Assembly: GCA_001305115.1 (NCBI GenBank)
Contig: BCAA01000001.1
Coordinates: forward strand, 248,001-312,000
Origin: Clostridia bacterium UC5.1-1E11
GTDB taxonomy: Bacteria; Bacillota; Clostridia; Oscillospirales; Acutalibacteraceae
Length of the DNA stretch: 64,000 nt
Reading direction: 5' to 3'
Positions within the stretch are counted from its first letter, which is position 1. Each line of letters opens with the position of its first letter. This document shows positions 54,586 to 63,206 of the stretch, in pieces. The position numbers were made by a program, and so were the translations under genes. The notes beneath the pieces are model-generated. The model did not search any database, was not told the DNA's origin, and saw only the letters and a program-made list of their open reading frames with translations.

Positions 54586-54948
54586 ATGAAACTATATGCG
54601 TATTGGCTTGGGCTGCATCCCCTTGATTGGGAATTCTGCTTTATGCCGGTATAAGCCTATAAAAGCTTCATCACAGAGCAGTATCATAAAAACCCCGCTT
54701 TTTACAACATTTCAGCGGGTTCCATTGAGCAGGTATTGGCACACATTGATGCCATTTTATCTGCTGCCATGGAGGATTGGAATGAAACCACGAACCATGC
54801 TGCCCTGCGCTGCCCCCCAATGATCTTTCCTCTCCCCAAGGGCCAGGAAAGCAATGCGGCGGAATTTGCTATCATTCTCAAGATGGATCATGACGGCGAT
54901 ACGGTAGTCTATTCGCCAATTCCATTGCCCCATCTGGAAAACCAATGA
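54586..54948 (+). pseudogene. Array gene with in-frame TAA
   Basis: The ATG at 54586 with AAGGGA upstream begins MKLYAYWLGLHPLDWEFCFMPV, then TAA at 54652-54654. The same frame resumes at once with AYKSFITEQYHKNPAFYNISAGSIEQVLAHIDAIL and runs to TGA at 54946-54948, ending PIPLPHLENQ. The continuous frame on both sides of one stop suggests one gene of about 120 residues with a nonsense change or a miscall. Family unknown. Confidence 0.6.
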
Positions 54949-54960
54949 GGAGGTGTATCT

Positions 54961-55464
54961 ATGAAACTGAATTGCAAACGCATTGATTTTACATACACGC
55001 CCGGTGAGGAGATCTTCACCTTTCCCGAGGACACGGGACTGCCCTTCCTCTTCGATGTAGAGGAGGAACTGACCGACAATCCTGCCGCCATGGATGCGGT
55101 GGGAGAAATGCTGGACGAGGCGGAGAAATTGGCGGAAAAGGCCAAGGCCGCCCTCAAAGCGGCACTGGCGGACGAGGACAGCCCCTGCCACGGCATCGTG
55201 ACATTTTTCATGGAGTTCCACCGGGACGAAGTAGACGCCGATATCGCGGCAGAGCTCTTTCCGGGAACCGACCCGGCCAAGCTGTCCTTTGCCGAGATGG
55301 TGGACTTTTTGCGGCTCAAGCGTTTTGGCAGCTTGGTGGATGGCGAGGACGAGCAGCAGGCTTTTATTCTGGACCTTTCCTTCAACCCGGAGATCACCGA
55401 CGAGCTGATGGTGGTCTACTTTGACTTGAATAAGGAGATTTTCTGCATCACCCATGAAAGCTAA
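54961..55464 (+). CDS. DUF2004 family protein
   Basis: A 167-residue acidic protein matching DUF2004: ...FFMEFHRDEVDADIAAELF, FAEMVDFLRLKRFGSLVDGED, FILDLSFNPEITDELMVVYFDLNKEI and the closing ITHES. DUF2004 proteins are common small soluble members of immunity arrays. AATGAGGAGGT precedes the ATG. Overlaps the next gene by 11 nt. Confidence 0.75.
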   Translation: MKLNCKRIDFTYTPGEEIFTFPEDTGLPFLFDVEEELTDNPAAMDAVGEMLDEAEKLAEKAKAALKAALADEDSPCHGIVTFFMEFHRDEVDADIAAELFPGTDPAKLSFAEMVDFLRLKRFGSLVDGEDEQQAFILDLSFNPEITDELMVVYFDLNKEIFCITHES

Positions 55465-55777
55465 ATTTGTTGCTTGTATTTTCGATCCGGAGCCTACCCA
55501 GTGGGGGCTGCGGGGCGACCCGTTTCTGTGGCGGCTTCTAAAGGAGCGGTATCAGACAATGGAACTGTCGTATTCCCCCAGAGTTCTCCGGGAGGAGATC
55601 CTCCGCATCTTTGCGGATTTGACCGGCGAACTGCCTGCGCCGGGCAAGCAGTACTATGTTAAGCAGTTTACCAAAACGCATGTGGGAATGTCCACTGGCT
55701 GGGTAAGCGGAGACTTTTGGCAGGCTACGGCAATCCCGCTGTTGATGGAGCGGTTGGAGCAGGCCAACCGTTCGTAG
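55454..55777 (+). CDS. Array protein of unknown family (107 aa)
   Basis: MKAKFVACIFDPEPTQWGLRGDPFLWRLLKERY starts inside the previous gene (11-nt overlap), a mark of coupling. A 107-residue mixed alpha/beta protein; GKQYYVKQFTKTHVGMSTGWVSGDFW is its most distinctive part. No family recalled. Confidence 0.55.
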   Translation: MKAKFVACIFDPEPTQWGLRGDPFLWRLLKERYQTMELSYSPRVLREEILRIFADLTGELPAPGKQYYVKQFTKTHVGMSTGWVSGDFWQATAIPLLMERLEQANRS

Positions 55778-55803
55778 AACGGCGCTAAGAAGGAGGCGCG
55801 GCG

Positions 55804-56400
55804 ATGAAACAGAATGGCAATTGGTCCAAAGATCTGCCCTCGCTTCTGGTCCAGCAGGTCCGTCTGCAATGGTATAAAGACTGCCGGGGCGGAAATGCCG
55901 CTGTGCAGCGGAACCAGTACCCCAGAGCCATGCGGCTACCAAAGAATTTCTTCTCCTATTATCCCTTTGGACTGCCCATACACTTCGCATCTGTCGTGCA
56001 AAGGCCCGACGGGTTTCATATCGAAAAGGACTGCCGCAGGCTGATAAAGTGGAAGGCGGACAGCACAATGCGCCTCCAGCCCTTTGAACTCACCCAGCGG
56101 GAGAGCGGAGTCCAGGTGCGATACCGCTATGACTGGCACATCGGCGCAATTCCAGAGCGATATACCTATGATAAGACCGGGCAGAAGCTCCCGCTCCTTG
56201 AGTTGGCACTGGATTTGTCCCCCGGCGATTATGGGCGGGCCATCTGCAATGGGCGGTTCCGGGACTGGGATACCGGGATCTGGTATTATGCGCTGGATAT
56301 TTTGAATGTGCTCCTGCCTGCAGCCCCCACCAACGCATTGACCAGTTTTATGGACAGAGAACCCAGTAAGGTATATACACAAATCGACCGGCTGTGGTAA
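55804..56400 (+). CDS. Array protein of unknown family (198 aa)
   Basis: A 198-residue basic protein with AAGGAGG upstream. The N-terminal NGNWSKDLPSLLVQQVRLQWYKDCRGG and central RLQPFELTQRESGVQVRYRYDWH are followed by PERYTYDKTGQKLPLLELALDLSPGDYGRAICNGRFRDW. It is more basic than its neighbours. Not recognised. Confidence 0.55.
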   Translation: MKQNGNWSKDLPSLLVQQVRLQWYKDCRGGNAAVQRNQYPRAMRLPKNFFSYYPFGLPIHFASVVQRPDGFHIEKDCRRLIKWKADSTMRLQPFELTQRESGVQVRYRYDWHIGAIPERYTYDKTGQKLPLLELALDLSPGDYGRAICNGRFRDWDTGIWYYALDILNVLLPAAPTNALTSFMDREPSKVYTQIDRLW

Positions 56401-56422
56401 CGAAAGACAGGTGGATCACACG

Positions 56423-57058
56423 ATGCTTTCCACAAAAGATTTATCCAATTTGCCCAATGCGGAACGCCTGAAAACCTTCTGCAAAGGGCTTGCGGCCCTG
56501 GATATCATCATGCTGGAGGAGGAATGGAGCTTCATCCGCCGCTATACCTACAATCCTGCATGGCGAAAAGGCAAGGAGGCTTTCTTTGCCACCGATGGCA
56601 GCGATCAGAGTATGATTGTTATGTTTGCACCGGAAGGCTGCGTCATCAATGGCGTGGATTCCGAACTCTACGACTGGGAGAAAAAACTCCCACGAATTGA
56701 AGACCTGATAGATGGAATGTCCCCTGTTCTGCAAAAGCTCATGTCCAGCCGGGAAGTCAAAAAGATGAAAAGTACCTTCTGCGTCTGGACGGAAGACGGA
56801 GTCACCTGGCGCTGCAATCCCATGGACGGCAAGGACGCTTCCAAAGACCTGCTCCCCATGATTGACGGCGATCCCCAGACCTATGTGGAGTACGGGAAAT
56901 GGTTTTATCCCGCCGACCTGCCCTTGGAAGCTGTGCGCCAGCTCGCGGACGGGGCGCCGGTGACAAAGGAACTGGCCGCCGCGCTGAACCCCAAGCGCAG
57001 CGACTGGGAGGAAATCAAGATGGGTCTGGATAAAATCGGGTATCCAAATGAACTTTGA
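56423..57058 (+). CDS. Array protein of unknown family (211 aa)
   Basis: I start at ATG 56423 because AGGTGG lies 8 nt before it; a GTG 12 nt earlier is possible. MLSTKDLSNLPNAERLKTFCKGLAALDIIM leads to a WSFIRRYTYNPAW and a GKEAFFATDGSDQSMIVMFAPEGCVING core, then GVTWRCNPMDG. Mixed alpha/beta, soluble. Not recognised. Confidence 0.55.
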   Translation: MLSTKDLSNLPNAERLKTFCKGLAALDIIMLEEEWSFIRRYTYNPAWRKGKEAFFATDGSDQSMIVMFAPEGCVINGVDSELYDWEKKLPRIEDLIDGMSPVLQKLMSSREVKKMKSTFCVWTEDGVTWRCNPMDGKDASKDLLPMIDGDPQTYVEYGKWFYPADLPLEAVRQLADGAPVTKELAAALNPKRSDWEEIKMGLDKIGYPNEL

Positions 57059-57078
57059 TAGAATGATTGGAGAGCGCG

Positions 57079-57624
57079 ATGATGGATACAAATTTCAATC
57101 CGATCCTTTACCAGTTTGAAATGCTGTCCCTTGTGAATGCCGCTATAAAAAAGCTGAAAGCGGAACATCCGGATTACGAAGTGTTCACCATGAGCCTGAC
57201 AACGGACTTCACCTCCGGGGTGAGCGCCGTCCACTTTGACAGCCGAGCCTCCTCAGAGCGGTATCTCAAAAAGGAAGCAGAACAGTATCAGAAGTATTTA
57301 CAGGCTGGCAATCCGGGTATGGCTGAGATGTACGCCCCTACTGGAGAAATTCGGATTACCAATCCTGCGGATTTTGAACTTCCATTCTACGCAGAGATTC
57401 AAAATGAATCCTTCCCTTTGGATTTCGAGGAGGAACAGGAGGACGAAGATTCCGAGTTGGAAGATGAGGCGTCATCCTTCTACTGGGAGGAGGCCACCCC
57501 GATTCTGAAACAGGTCGCCGCTGTAGCTTATCGAACAGCCAAATCAGAACTGAAAGTGGATGCAGATGCATTTGAGGTCAGTTACAACGGCCCGGAGGAT
57601 TGGTATTACCCGCTTGAGCAATAA
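57079..57624 (+). CDS. DUF4303-like array protein
   Basis: A 181-residue protein from ATG 57079 (GGAGA upstream). The stretch SLVNAAIKKLKAEHPDYEVFTMSLTTDFTSGVSAVHFDSRAS recalls DUF4303, in which helices and a Thr/Asp strand are followed by a short motif. The C-terminal part is acidic (EEEQEDEDSELEDEAS). The family call is by eye and weak. Confidence 0.45.
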   Translation: MMDTNFNPILYQFEMLSLVNAAIKKLKAEHPDYEVFTMSLTTDFTSGVSAVHFDSRASSERYLKKEAEQYQKYLQAGNPGMAEMYAPTGEIRITNPADFELPFYAEIQNESFPLDFEEEQEDEDSELEDEASSFYWEEATPILKQVAAVAYRTAKSELKVDADAFEVSYNGPEDWYYPLEQ

Positions 57625-57635
57625 TGGAGGTTGCT

Positions 57636-58190
57636 ATGACAAAAGAACGCATCCCCATCTCCGGCGATCTCAAAAGCAAGGTCAGGCAGCTGATGGAATA
57701 CGCCGGATGGCGGGAAGGACGAAAAGTGGACATCTCCATTGCGGAGCAGTATTACGCTACCCACGGCGTCCCTATGATGAAAGCCACCCAGCGGTTTTAC
57801 CGCAAGTATTTCGGCCTGTGCTGTGAGTGGTACTTGGAGCAGAAAAAACTAAACTGGGCGGCTGACTTTCAGTTCGCTCTGTTCCCTTACCTGGTCAACG
57901 GGATCAAAAACCATTTGGAGGACGCCTATTTCCGGGATATGTCCGGATGCGAGCTGGCAGAGGTCGAACAGGCTGCCGGCCAGAAGTGCCAGCCCATTGG
58001 TCATATCGGCTACTACTACCCGGCAGAGGTCTGGATTTCGGAGTATGGGAAACTGTACGCAAAATATGAGTACCAGGACGAAATTGAATGCTTTCCCGAT
58101 GTGTTTGCCCTGATCGAACGGGATCTGCGGCAGTGCAAATTTAATTCCGCCGCCATGAAAACCGTGGAGGCACTGGATGGAAAGCTGTGA
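57636..58190 (+). CDS. SUKH-3 domain protein
   Basis: A 184-residue protein of the SUKH-3 immunity family. The signature runs LMEYAGWREGRKVDISIAEQYY (about residues 18-39), RFYRKYFGL, then IGHIGYYYPAEVWISEYGKLYAKYEY and CFPDVFALIERDL. SUKH proteins neutralise a wide range of nuclease toxins by direct binding. ATGGAGG site upstream. Confidence 0.85.
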   Translation: MTKERIPISGDLKSKVRQLMEYAGWREGRKVDISIAEQYYATHGVPMMKATQRFYRKYFGLCCEWYLEQKKLNWAADFQFALFPYLVNGIKNHLEDAYFRDMSGCELAEVEQAAGQKCQPIGHIGYYYPAEVWISEYGKLYAKYEYQDEIECFPDVFALIERDLRQCKFNSAAMKTVEALDGKL

Positions 58191-58213
58191 GAACGCAACA
58201 AGGAGGAACCGCC

Positions 58214-59061
58214 ATGAGCATGAAAGAAAAATTGGAGTCGTTGGGCAAAAATAGCATTCAGCTGAAAATCGCCAGAAAAGAAACATATAAGCTGGGCGCC
58301 ACCCGTTTCGGCGGGAAACCGGATGTGCCGCCGGACTTCATTTGGCCCACCTATGAGGGCGAGAGCTACGACCATGTGGTGAAGGACCGCCCCCTCACCT
58401 TCCTGGCTCAGCTGAACTGTGCGGAGCTGGCCCAGTTTGACGCGGAGCATCTTCTACCTGACCACGGCCTGCTCTCCTTCTTTTATGAGACGGACACCCA
58501 GTGCTGGGGCTATGACCCCAAAGATAAGGCTGCGCCCGCGTCTACTGGTTCGAGGACAGTTCCGCGCTGTCCGCCGCAAGCTTTCCCGCGGATATGGAGG
58601 AAGATTTCAAGTTTCCTATGGTCAAGATCAAGCTGGATTCAAAACCCTCCTATCCTTCCTGGCAGGACTTCAGCGAGGTGTTCCCGGACGAGAAGGATGA
58701 CGACGCCTTCAACAATGCCTGGGATGAGCTGACCGTCAAGGCCCCAGAGGACCCGGAGGATCGTTCCCAGCTGCTGGGCTGGCCCGATGTGATCCAGAAC
58801 AGTATGTTCAGTGAGTGTGATCTGGTGACCCAGGGCTACTATCTGGGCAACGGCTGGATCAAGATTCCGAAAGAGGTCAGCCAACGGGCAAAGGAGAGCG
58901 CTCTTGACCGCTGGATGTTGCTGCTCCAGCTGGATACCGTGGAGTGCGGCGACTTTGAGCTGATGTTCGGGGACTGCGGGCACATCTATTTCTACATCAC
59001 CAAAGAGGATCTGGCCGCCCGCCGCTTTGACCGTGTATGGCTGATTCTCCAGTGCTGCTAA
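58214..59061 (+). CDS. DUF1963 (YwqG-like) protein (frameshifted)
   Basis: Corrected to 282 residues, a DUF1963 member: LGATRFGGKPDVPPDFIWPTYEGE, LTFLAQLNCAEL, HGLLSFFYETDTQCWGYDP, then LLGWPDVIQNSMFSECDLV and MLLLQLDTVECGDFELMFGDCGHIYFYITKEDLAARRFDRVWLILQCC. The frames part at 58528-58529; one more G gives KGCARVYWFEDSSALSAASFPADM. DUF1963 (YwqG) proteins are frequent in immunity arrays. AGGAGG precedes the ATG. Confidence 0.8.
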
Positions 59062-59073
59062 GGAGCGACCAAA

Positions 59074-59812
59074 ATGTTGCGCCCTATTACCAACACAGAG
59101 CCGGTGGACAACGAGTTCTTCCTTCGGGATGGAGCTGTTTATTTCTCCGGCCTGTATGAAAACGACCTGCTCAAAGGTGTTGCGCCCAAAGACTTCTGCT
59201 GTTGGCATTACTGGGGCAGATCTTCTACGGCCTGCTTTCTGGGCGGTATCCGCCTGCGTGGGGCGGACCCCACATCTTTTCAGGTGTTAAACTTTGCCTA
59301 CGCTATGGACAAAACGGCAGTCTACACCACCAGCGGGAGAATCCCTAATGTAGATCTGGCAGCCTTTCAGGTGCTAGACAATGGTCGGAACGAATCGGGC
59401 GCGCCCCAGGGCTATGCAAAAGACAGCCGGCAGATCTACTTCCACAATGGGGACGGTAGGGTGAAAATCGTCAAGGGTGCGGAAGTTCCCACATTCTGCT
59501 CCTTGGGCGATACCTTCTTTGCCAGAGATCATAAACGGATCTATGCCTATGGAAAGCAGCTTCCCAAGGCGGATCTGGCATTCTGGGAACTGCTTCGTCA
59601 CTGGTATTCCAGGGACGCTAGGCGGGTGTACTACCTCAACCGGGAGATCAAGGGGGCTGATCGGGACAGTTTTGCAGTATGCACCCCGCTGAACGCGCCC
59701 CCCGCTTTCCGACCATCTGGCCCGTGACAAAGACCATTTTTACCGGAACGATGAGAGGATAGAGGAACTGCTTTGGCTGGAACGGCTGCGCGAGATGACC
59801 CAACAACCGTAA
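59074..59812 (+). CDS. DKNYY-family repeat protein A (frameshifted near C terminus)
   Basis: A beta-strand repeat protein of the DKNYY family, about 245 residues. Repeats read FLRDGAVYFSGL, MDKTAVYTTSGRI, YAKDSRQIYFHNGDG, FARDHKRIYAYGKQL and YSRDARRVYYLNREI, each placing a strand pair after an Asp. The frame shifts at a C6 run (59698-59703); C5 gives NAPPLSDHLARDKDHFYRNDERI, one more repeat, and a stop at 59810-59812. DKNYY proteins are established members of polyimmunity loci. Confidence 0.82.
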
Positions 59813-59829
59813 AGGAAGGAAAAACAGCT

Positions 59830-60375
59830 ATGGACTATTTGAAGATACTGCGTGAAGACCCTGATTTAGCGGATGAATTTGATTCTCTTTTTGACTTCTT
59901 CCTGCTGGATGAGCTATCCCCACGGGATGACGCGGACGGCCGATGCACCTTTTCCCTGCCCGGCATGGCGTTTGCTAGAGATGGCTCCGGCGGGGAATAC
60001 CATCTGTTGGAGGATGGCTCCATCGGCTATAACAGCAGTGAAGGTGAGACGGGCCGTCTGGCAGAGAATATGGACGAGCTCTTTTCTCTGCTTGTAAACT
60101 GTATCTGCTGGCAGGACTGCTGTGACGCAAAGCAGTATTTGGATTCCAAAACATTGGAGGAATATGGGCAGAAGCAGCGCGTTATCAACTTAGAAGATAT
60201 TGATGTGGACATCTGGCGGCGGGTTGCCAATGTCTTGGGGATTTCTGTGGACAAGGAGCTGGCCCCTGTTCTGGAGCGGTTTCGCAAAGCAACACAGCGC
60301 CAGCCCCTGTATCAGTGTGTTTTCCATGAGGACGACGGAAGCCTGACCGAATCCTACGGCCTGATGTTTGAATAG
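59830..60375 (+). CDS. SUKH (SMI1/KNR4-like) protein
   Basis: A 181-residue protein with AAGGAAGGA upstream. The core GMAFARDGSGGEYHLLEDGSIGYNSSEG... is typical of SUKH/SMI1-KNR4 proteins, where a Gly-Ser turn precedes a surface strand, followed by LAENMDELFSLLVNCICWQDC. The N-terminal YLKILREDPDLADEFDSLFDFFLL is helical. It likely binds a toxin directly. Confidence 0.72.
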   Translation: MDYLKILREDPDLADEFDSLFDFFLLDELSPRDDADGRCTFSLPGMAFARDGSGGEYHLLEDGSIGYNSSEGETGRLAENMDELFSLLVNCICWQDCCDAKQYLDSKTLEEYGQKQRVINLEDIDVDIWRRVANVLGISVDKELAPVLERFRKATQRQPLYQCVFHEDDGSLTESYGLMFE

Positions 60376-60387
60376 AAAGGGAAGCAA

Positions 60388-60675
60388 GTGGATTTCTGTA
60401 TTTGGCGCAATCAGATATTGCAAAATCCCCAGGACATTTCACCGCTGAAATTCGGAATGTCGCAGGGTGAGGTCATAGAGATCTTCGGTAAGCCTGATAC
60501 CGTTTCCACGATGAGAAGCGGTGGGAAACCTTTGATCCTCAAATATAAAGACATTGAACTGCATTTCGATAGAAAAGCCCCTCATGGGCTCTACTTAATT
60601 TATAGCGACGATGAGATCGAGCTGGGCGTCACAACCGAGCACGAAGAAAGGAGCAAGCCCTATGAAAGTCTTTGA
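60388..60675 (+). CDS. Array protein of unknown family (95 aa)
   Basis: A 95-residue protein from a GTG with AAAGGGA upstream. LKFGMSQGEVIEIFGKPD resembles the short helix-turn segment seen in SmpA/BamE-like and BLIP-like proteins, then ELHFDRKAPHGLYLIYSDDEIELGV. Overlaps the next gene by 14 nt. Family call not made. Confidence 0.5.
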   Translation: MDFCIWRNQILQNPQDISPLKFGMSQGEVIEIFGKPDTVSTMRSGGKPLILKYKDIELHFDRKAPHGLYLIYSDDEIELGVTTEHEERSKPYESL

Positions 60676-60988
60676 CCCAGATTATAAACTGCTGGACGAG
60701 ATGTACCAGGACGAATACTATCCAGATTTTTTGGTGGACAAGGTAAAGGATGAGCTCCAGAAGGTCATCGACCTGCTGAAGAGCGGCGAAACCGACACCG
60801 AAGCGGTGCAGGAAGCGCTGGACGAGGCGGTCTGCGGCATCAATGATCTCCAGGAGGAATTTGATGAGAACGACAGTGAGATCGAAACGGTGGCGCGGGA
60901 GTGCATCGCGGCAGATGTGGCCTACATTCTGGAGTGGTTTGGCATCCCCATTGACACCGAGGAGGCCATCCGGGAAAGAGACTGGTGA
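60662..60988 (+). CDS. DUF5713 family protein
   Basis: A 108-residue helical protein matching DUF5713: DEMYQDEYYPDFLVDKVKDELQKVIDLL, LQEEFDENDSEIETVARECIAADVAYILEWFG, ending EEAIRERDW. GGAGCAAG lies before the ATG, inside the previous gene. The family is small, soluble and recurrent in immunity arrays. Confidence 0.75.
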   Translation: MKVFDPDYKLLDEMYQDEYYPDFLVDKVKDELQKVIDLLKSGETDTEAVQEALDEAVCGINDLQEEFDENDSEIETVARECIAADVAYILEWFGIPIDTEEAIRERDW

Positions 60989-60993
60989 AACCC

Positions 60994-61221
60994 ATGGCAG
61001 AAAAAGAACTGGTTGTTTGTGATGAGTGCGGCGGTCTGTTTTTCAGGGGCTCCTCACAGATGCTGGGGCTATGCCCGGAATGCGCCCATATTCTCTATGG
61101 CTACCCGAATTGTCCCCACCATTTCCAGAATGGCCGGTGTGTGAACTGCTATTGGGACGGCTCCGAAAGCGAGTATATCAAGTCGCTGAAAAGGGATCGA
61201 AATTATGGCTTGGGAATATGA
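60994..61221 (+). CDS. Small zinc-ribbon-like protein B
   Basis: A protein of about 75 residues with three to four CxxC-type pairs: CDEC (about 9-12), CPEC (about 27-30), CPHH and CVNC (about 40-51), able to hold two zinc ions. A GTG start 9 nt upstream is equally possible. Overlaps the next gene by 17 nt. Similar in plan, not in sequence, to the protein at 45566. Confidence 0.55.
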   Translation: MAEKELVVCDECGGLFFRGSSQMLGLCPECAHILYGYPNCPHHFQNGRCVNCYWDGSESEYIKSLKRDRNYGLGI

Positions 61222-61438
61222 AACCTTTAGCCCGGACGGTCAATGCAGATTGTTCGGGGTGAATATCTTTGACTATGATTGGAAAACCACCGGCAGGCAG
61301 GTAAAAGTCCAAGACCCTATCTATCACCAGAACCATATCTTTGAGGTCTGGCAGGTAGAGATCGATGGGCAGGTCTACCGCTTTGCCGCTGGAGAGTTCT
61401 CCAACTGCATATGGGGATTTTATCTGGAGAAGAATTGA
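61205..61438 (+). CDS. Array protein of unknown family (77 aa)
   Basis: A 77-residue protein, MAWEYETFSPDGQCRLFGVNIFDYDW, then KVQDPIYHQNHIFEVWQVEIDGQVYRFAAGEFSNCIWGFYL. The strand-rich body with FAAGEFSNCIWGFY is distinctive and I believe it recurs in related arrays, but I cannot name the family. AAGGGA precedes the ATG. Confidence 0.55.
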   Translation: MAWEYETFSPDGQCRLFGVNIFDYDWKTTGRQVKVQDPIYHQNHIFEVWQVEIDGQVYRFAAGEFSNCIWGFYLEKN

Positions 61439-61456
61439 TGAGAGGAGCGTGAACCC

Positions 61457-62938
61457 ATGAAAGCCAGCGCCGGAGAGGTCTATACGGTCTACAACAACTA
61501 CCTGGAACGCTACACCGCCTGTCAGGTGGCCTACATTGCGCCGCCGGACACGGTGAGCAGCCAGTCCTGGGCGGTGATCCTCTCCCTGGACTGGGTAGGC
61601 GACGCCCCTCTGACGGCAGAGGAACTGCCTCGTCTCCGCCCGCTCTACAAGGACTTCATGTACTGGCCCCGTGCGCTCCATCTGCTGCGGGTGCCGGTGG
61701 AAGTCCCGCCCCAGTACACGCTGGTGGGCACTCTGCCGCCCTTCACCGACGAGTCCTGCCCCTCCTACGGCGGATGGAACGACGGCTATGACGTGTACCG
61801 CCAGATGATGTGGCAGGCCATCCCGGAGGAGCGGCGGCGGGCCTTCAAGGAGGCTGCGGGCAGCCGTGAGGAAGTGACCATCGGCGGCCAAATCGTGAAG
61901 AAGTGCAGCCATCGGGTGATGGACCAATACATCCCTTTTGGCTCGGCGCTGGAATTGGAGGTACTGCCCTGCCTCTCGGACCTCATTTGTGAGCAGTGGC
62001 ACCCGGATCTGCCGAAGTTTTTGCGGGGGAACCCCTTCATCCACGAACTGACCTTACTGAACCACGGCCAAAAAATACTTGATCTGCGGGGGACCAGCAT
62101 TGGAAAGCTGATGCTGGATATGACCGGCCTTCGGGAACTGTGGCTGGGCGAGGAAGCGGAACAGCTCCTGTTCCAAAACAAGGGGCCGGACGCCTGCACC
62201 ATCCACGCCCCCGGAGATGGCAGTAGGCTGACCCTCCAATTCATTGGAGAATACCGCCCTCACCCAGAGCTGCCGGGACTGTGGGGACTGCACGGCATCC
62301 AGCTGAAGGATTTTGACCTGTCCGGCCTTCCCGCTGCCCATCCCCGCCTGAAGGAGCTGCGGCTCTGGGGCGCGCCGGGAAACCTGCGAAACTTCTCTGC
62401 GGTGACTCAGTTCCGGGAACTGACGGACCTCTCCACCTATGACCTGTTCGGCTTCGGCGCGGGAGACATTCCCACCCCGGAGCAGATGCCGGCGCTTCGC
62501 TGGTTCTGGATGACCAGCCTGCTGGAGGACGCGGCAAAGGCGGCAAAGAAACTCTGGAAAAGCAAGCCGGGAATGGACCTGCGGATCACCAAGCCTCGAA
62601 AATCGGAGTGGCTGGCACAAAATCTGGACAATCCCTTTCGGGGCTGGGACGGCGCAGAGCAGATCCCCGCTGCCTCCGCGAAAAAAGCGGCCAGCCAATA
62701 CCGCAAGACCCGCGCCTTGCTGATGAAGCTGGCCAATCAGCCAGGCGGGGACGCCCAGACCTGGGCGCTGGAGGCGGTAGCAGCTTATACCCAGACCTTT
62801 AACAAGATGGGCTTTATTGAAACCGAGGAGCGGGATGAGATCTACATGGCCCTGTGCGGGATTTTGGATGCCCTGCCAGAAAACACGCTCCAGAAGGATG
62901 TTCTGTTGGAAAAGTTTGAAGAACTTCGCGATTTTTGA
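61457..62938 (+). CDS. Leucine-rich-repeat-like array protein
   Basis: A 493-residue protein. Residues about 185-340 show irregular leucine-rich spacing: IHELTLLNHGQKILDLRGTSIGKLMLDMTGLRELWLGEEAEQLLF, PHPELPGLWGLHGIQLKDFDLSGLP, RLKELRLWGAPGNLRNFSAVTQFRELTDLSTYDL. The N-terminal 150 residues (WAVILSLDWVGDAPLTAEELPRLRPLYKDFMYW) and C-terminal helical tail are unrecognised. Site of action is presumed cytosolic. Strongly G+C-rich coding. Confidence 0.6.
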   Translation: MKASAGEVYTVYNNYLERYTACQVAYIAPPDTVSSQSWAVILSLDWVGDAPLTAEELPRLRPLYKDFMYWPRALHLLRVPVEVPPQYTLVGTLPPFTDESCPSYGGWNDGYDVYRQMMWQAIPEERRRAFKEAAGSREEVTIGGQIVKKCSHRVMDQYIPFGSALELEVLPCLSDLICEQWHPDLPKFLRGNPFIHELTLLNHGQKILDLRGTSIGKLMLDMTGLRELWLGEEAEQLLFQNKGPDACTIHAPGDGSRLTLQFIGEYRPHPELPGLWGLHGIQLKDFDLSGLPAAHPRLKELRLWGAPGNLRNFSAVTQFRELTDLSTYDLFGFGAGDIPTPEQMPALRWFWMTSLLEDAAKAAKKLWKSKPGMDLRITKPRKSEWLAQNLDNPFRGWDGAEQIPAASAKKAASQYRKTRALLMKLANQPGGDAQTWALEAVAAYTQTFNKMGFIETEERDEIYMALCGILDALPENTLQKDVLLEKFEELRDF

Positions 62939-62950
62939 GGAGGGGTGAGA

Positions 62951-63196
62951 ATGGAACAAAGAGTTCTTTACAATGGCCAAGTTCTTACCCTGACACGGTT
63001 TTTGGGGACGGGAGAGCCCTGCCTGTGGATCACTGATCCTAAGCAAATCGGAATGCCAAAAATGGCGTTTGTGGGCGGATACCCAGATGAATACTGCATT
63101 TTTCTGAAAAATCTATCTGAAACAGAGTTGGCACAAATCACATCGCTGGACGGCGCTCCACTGGATGTGAAAAAAGAACTGAGTGACATCAAATGA
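62951..63196 (+). CDS. Array protein of unknown family (81 aa)
   Basis: From ATG 62951 (GAGGAGGGG upstream) an 81-residue protein: MEQRVLYNGQVLTLTRFLGTGEPCLWITDP...MPKMAFVGGYPDEYCIFLKNLSETEL. Small beta-rich barrel-like composition. No family recognised. Confidence 0.5.
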   Translation: MEQRVLYNGQVLTLTRFLGTGEPCLWITDPKQIGMPKMAFVGGYPDEYCIFLKNLSETELAQITSLDGAPLDVKKELSDIK

Positions 63197-63206
63197 GGTG
63201 AACACC

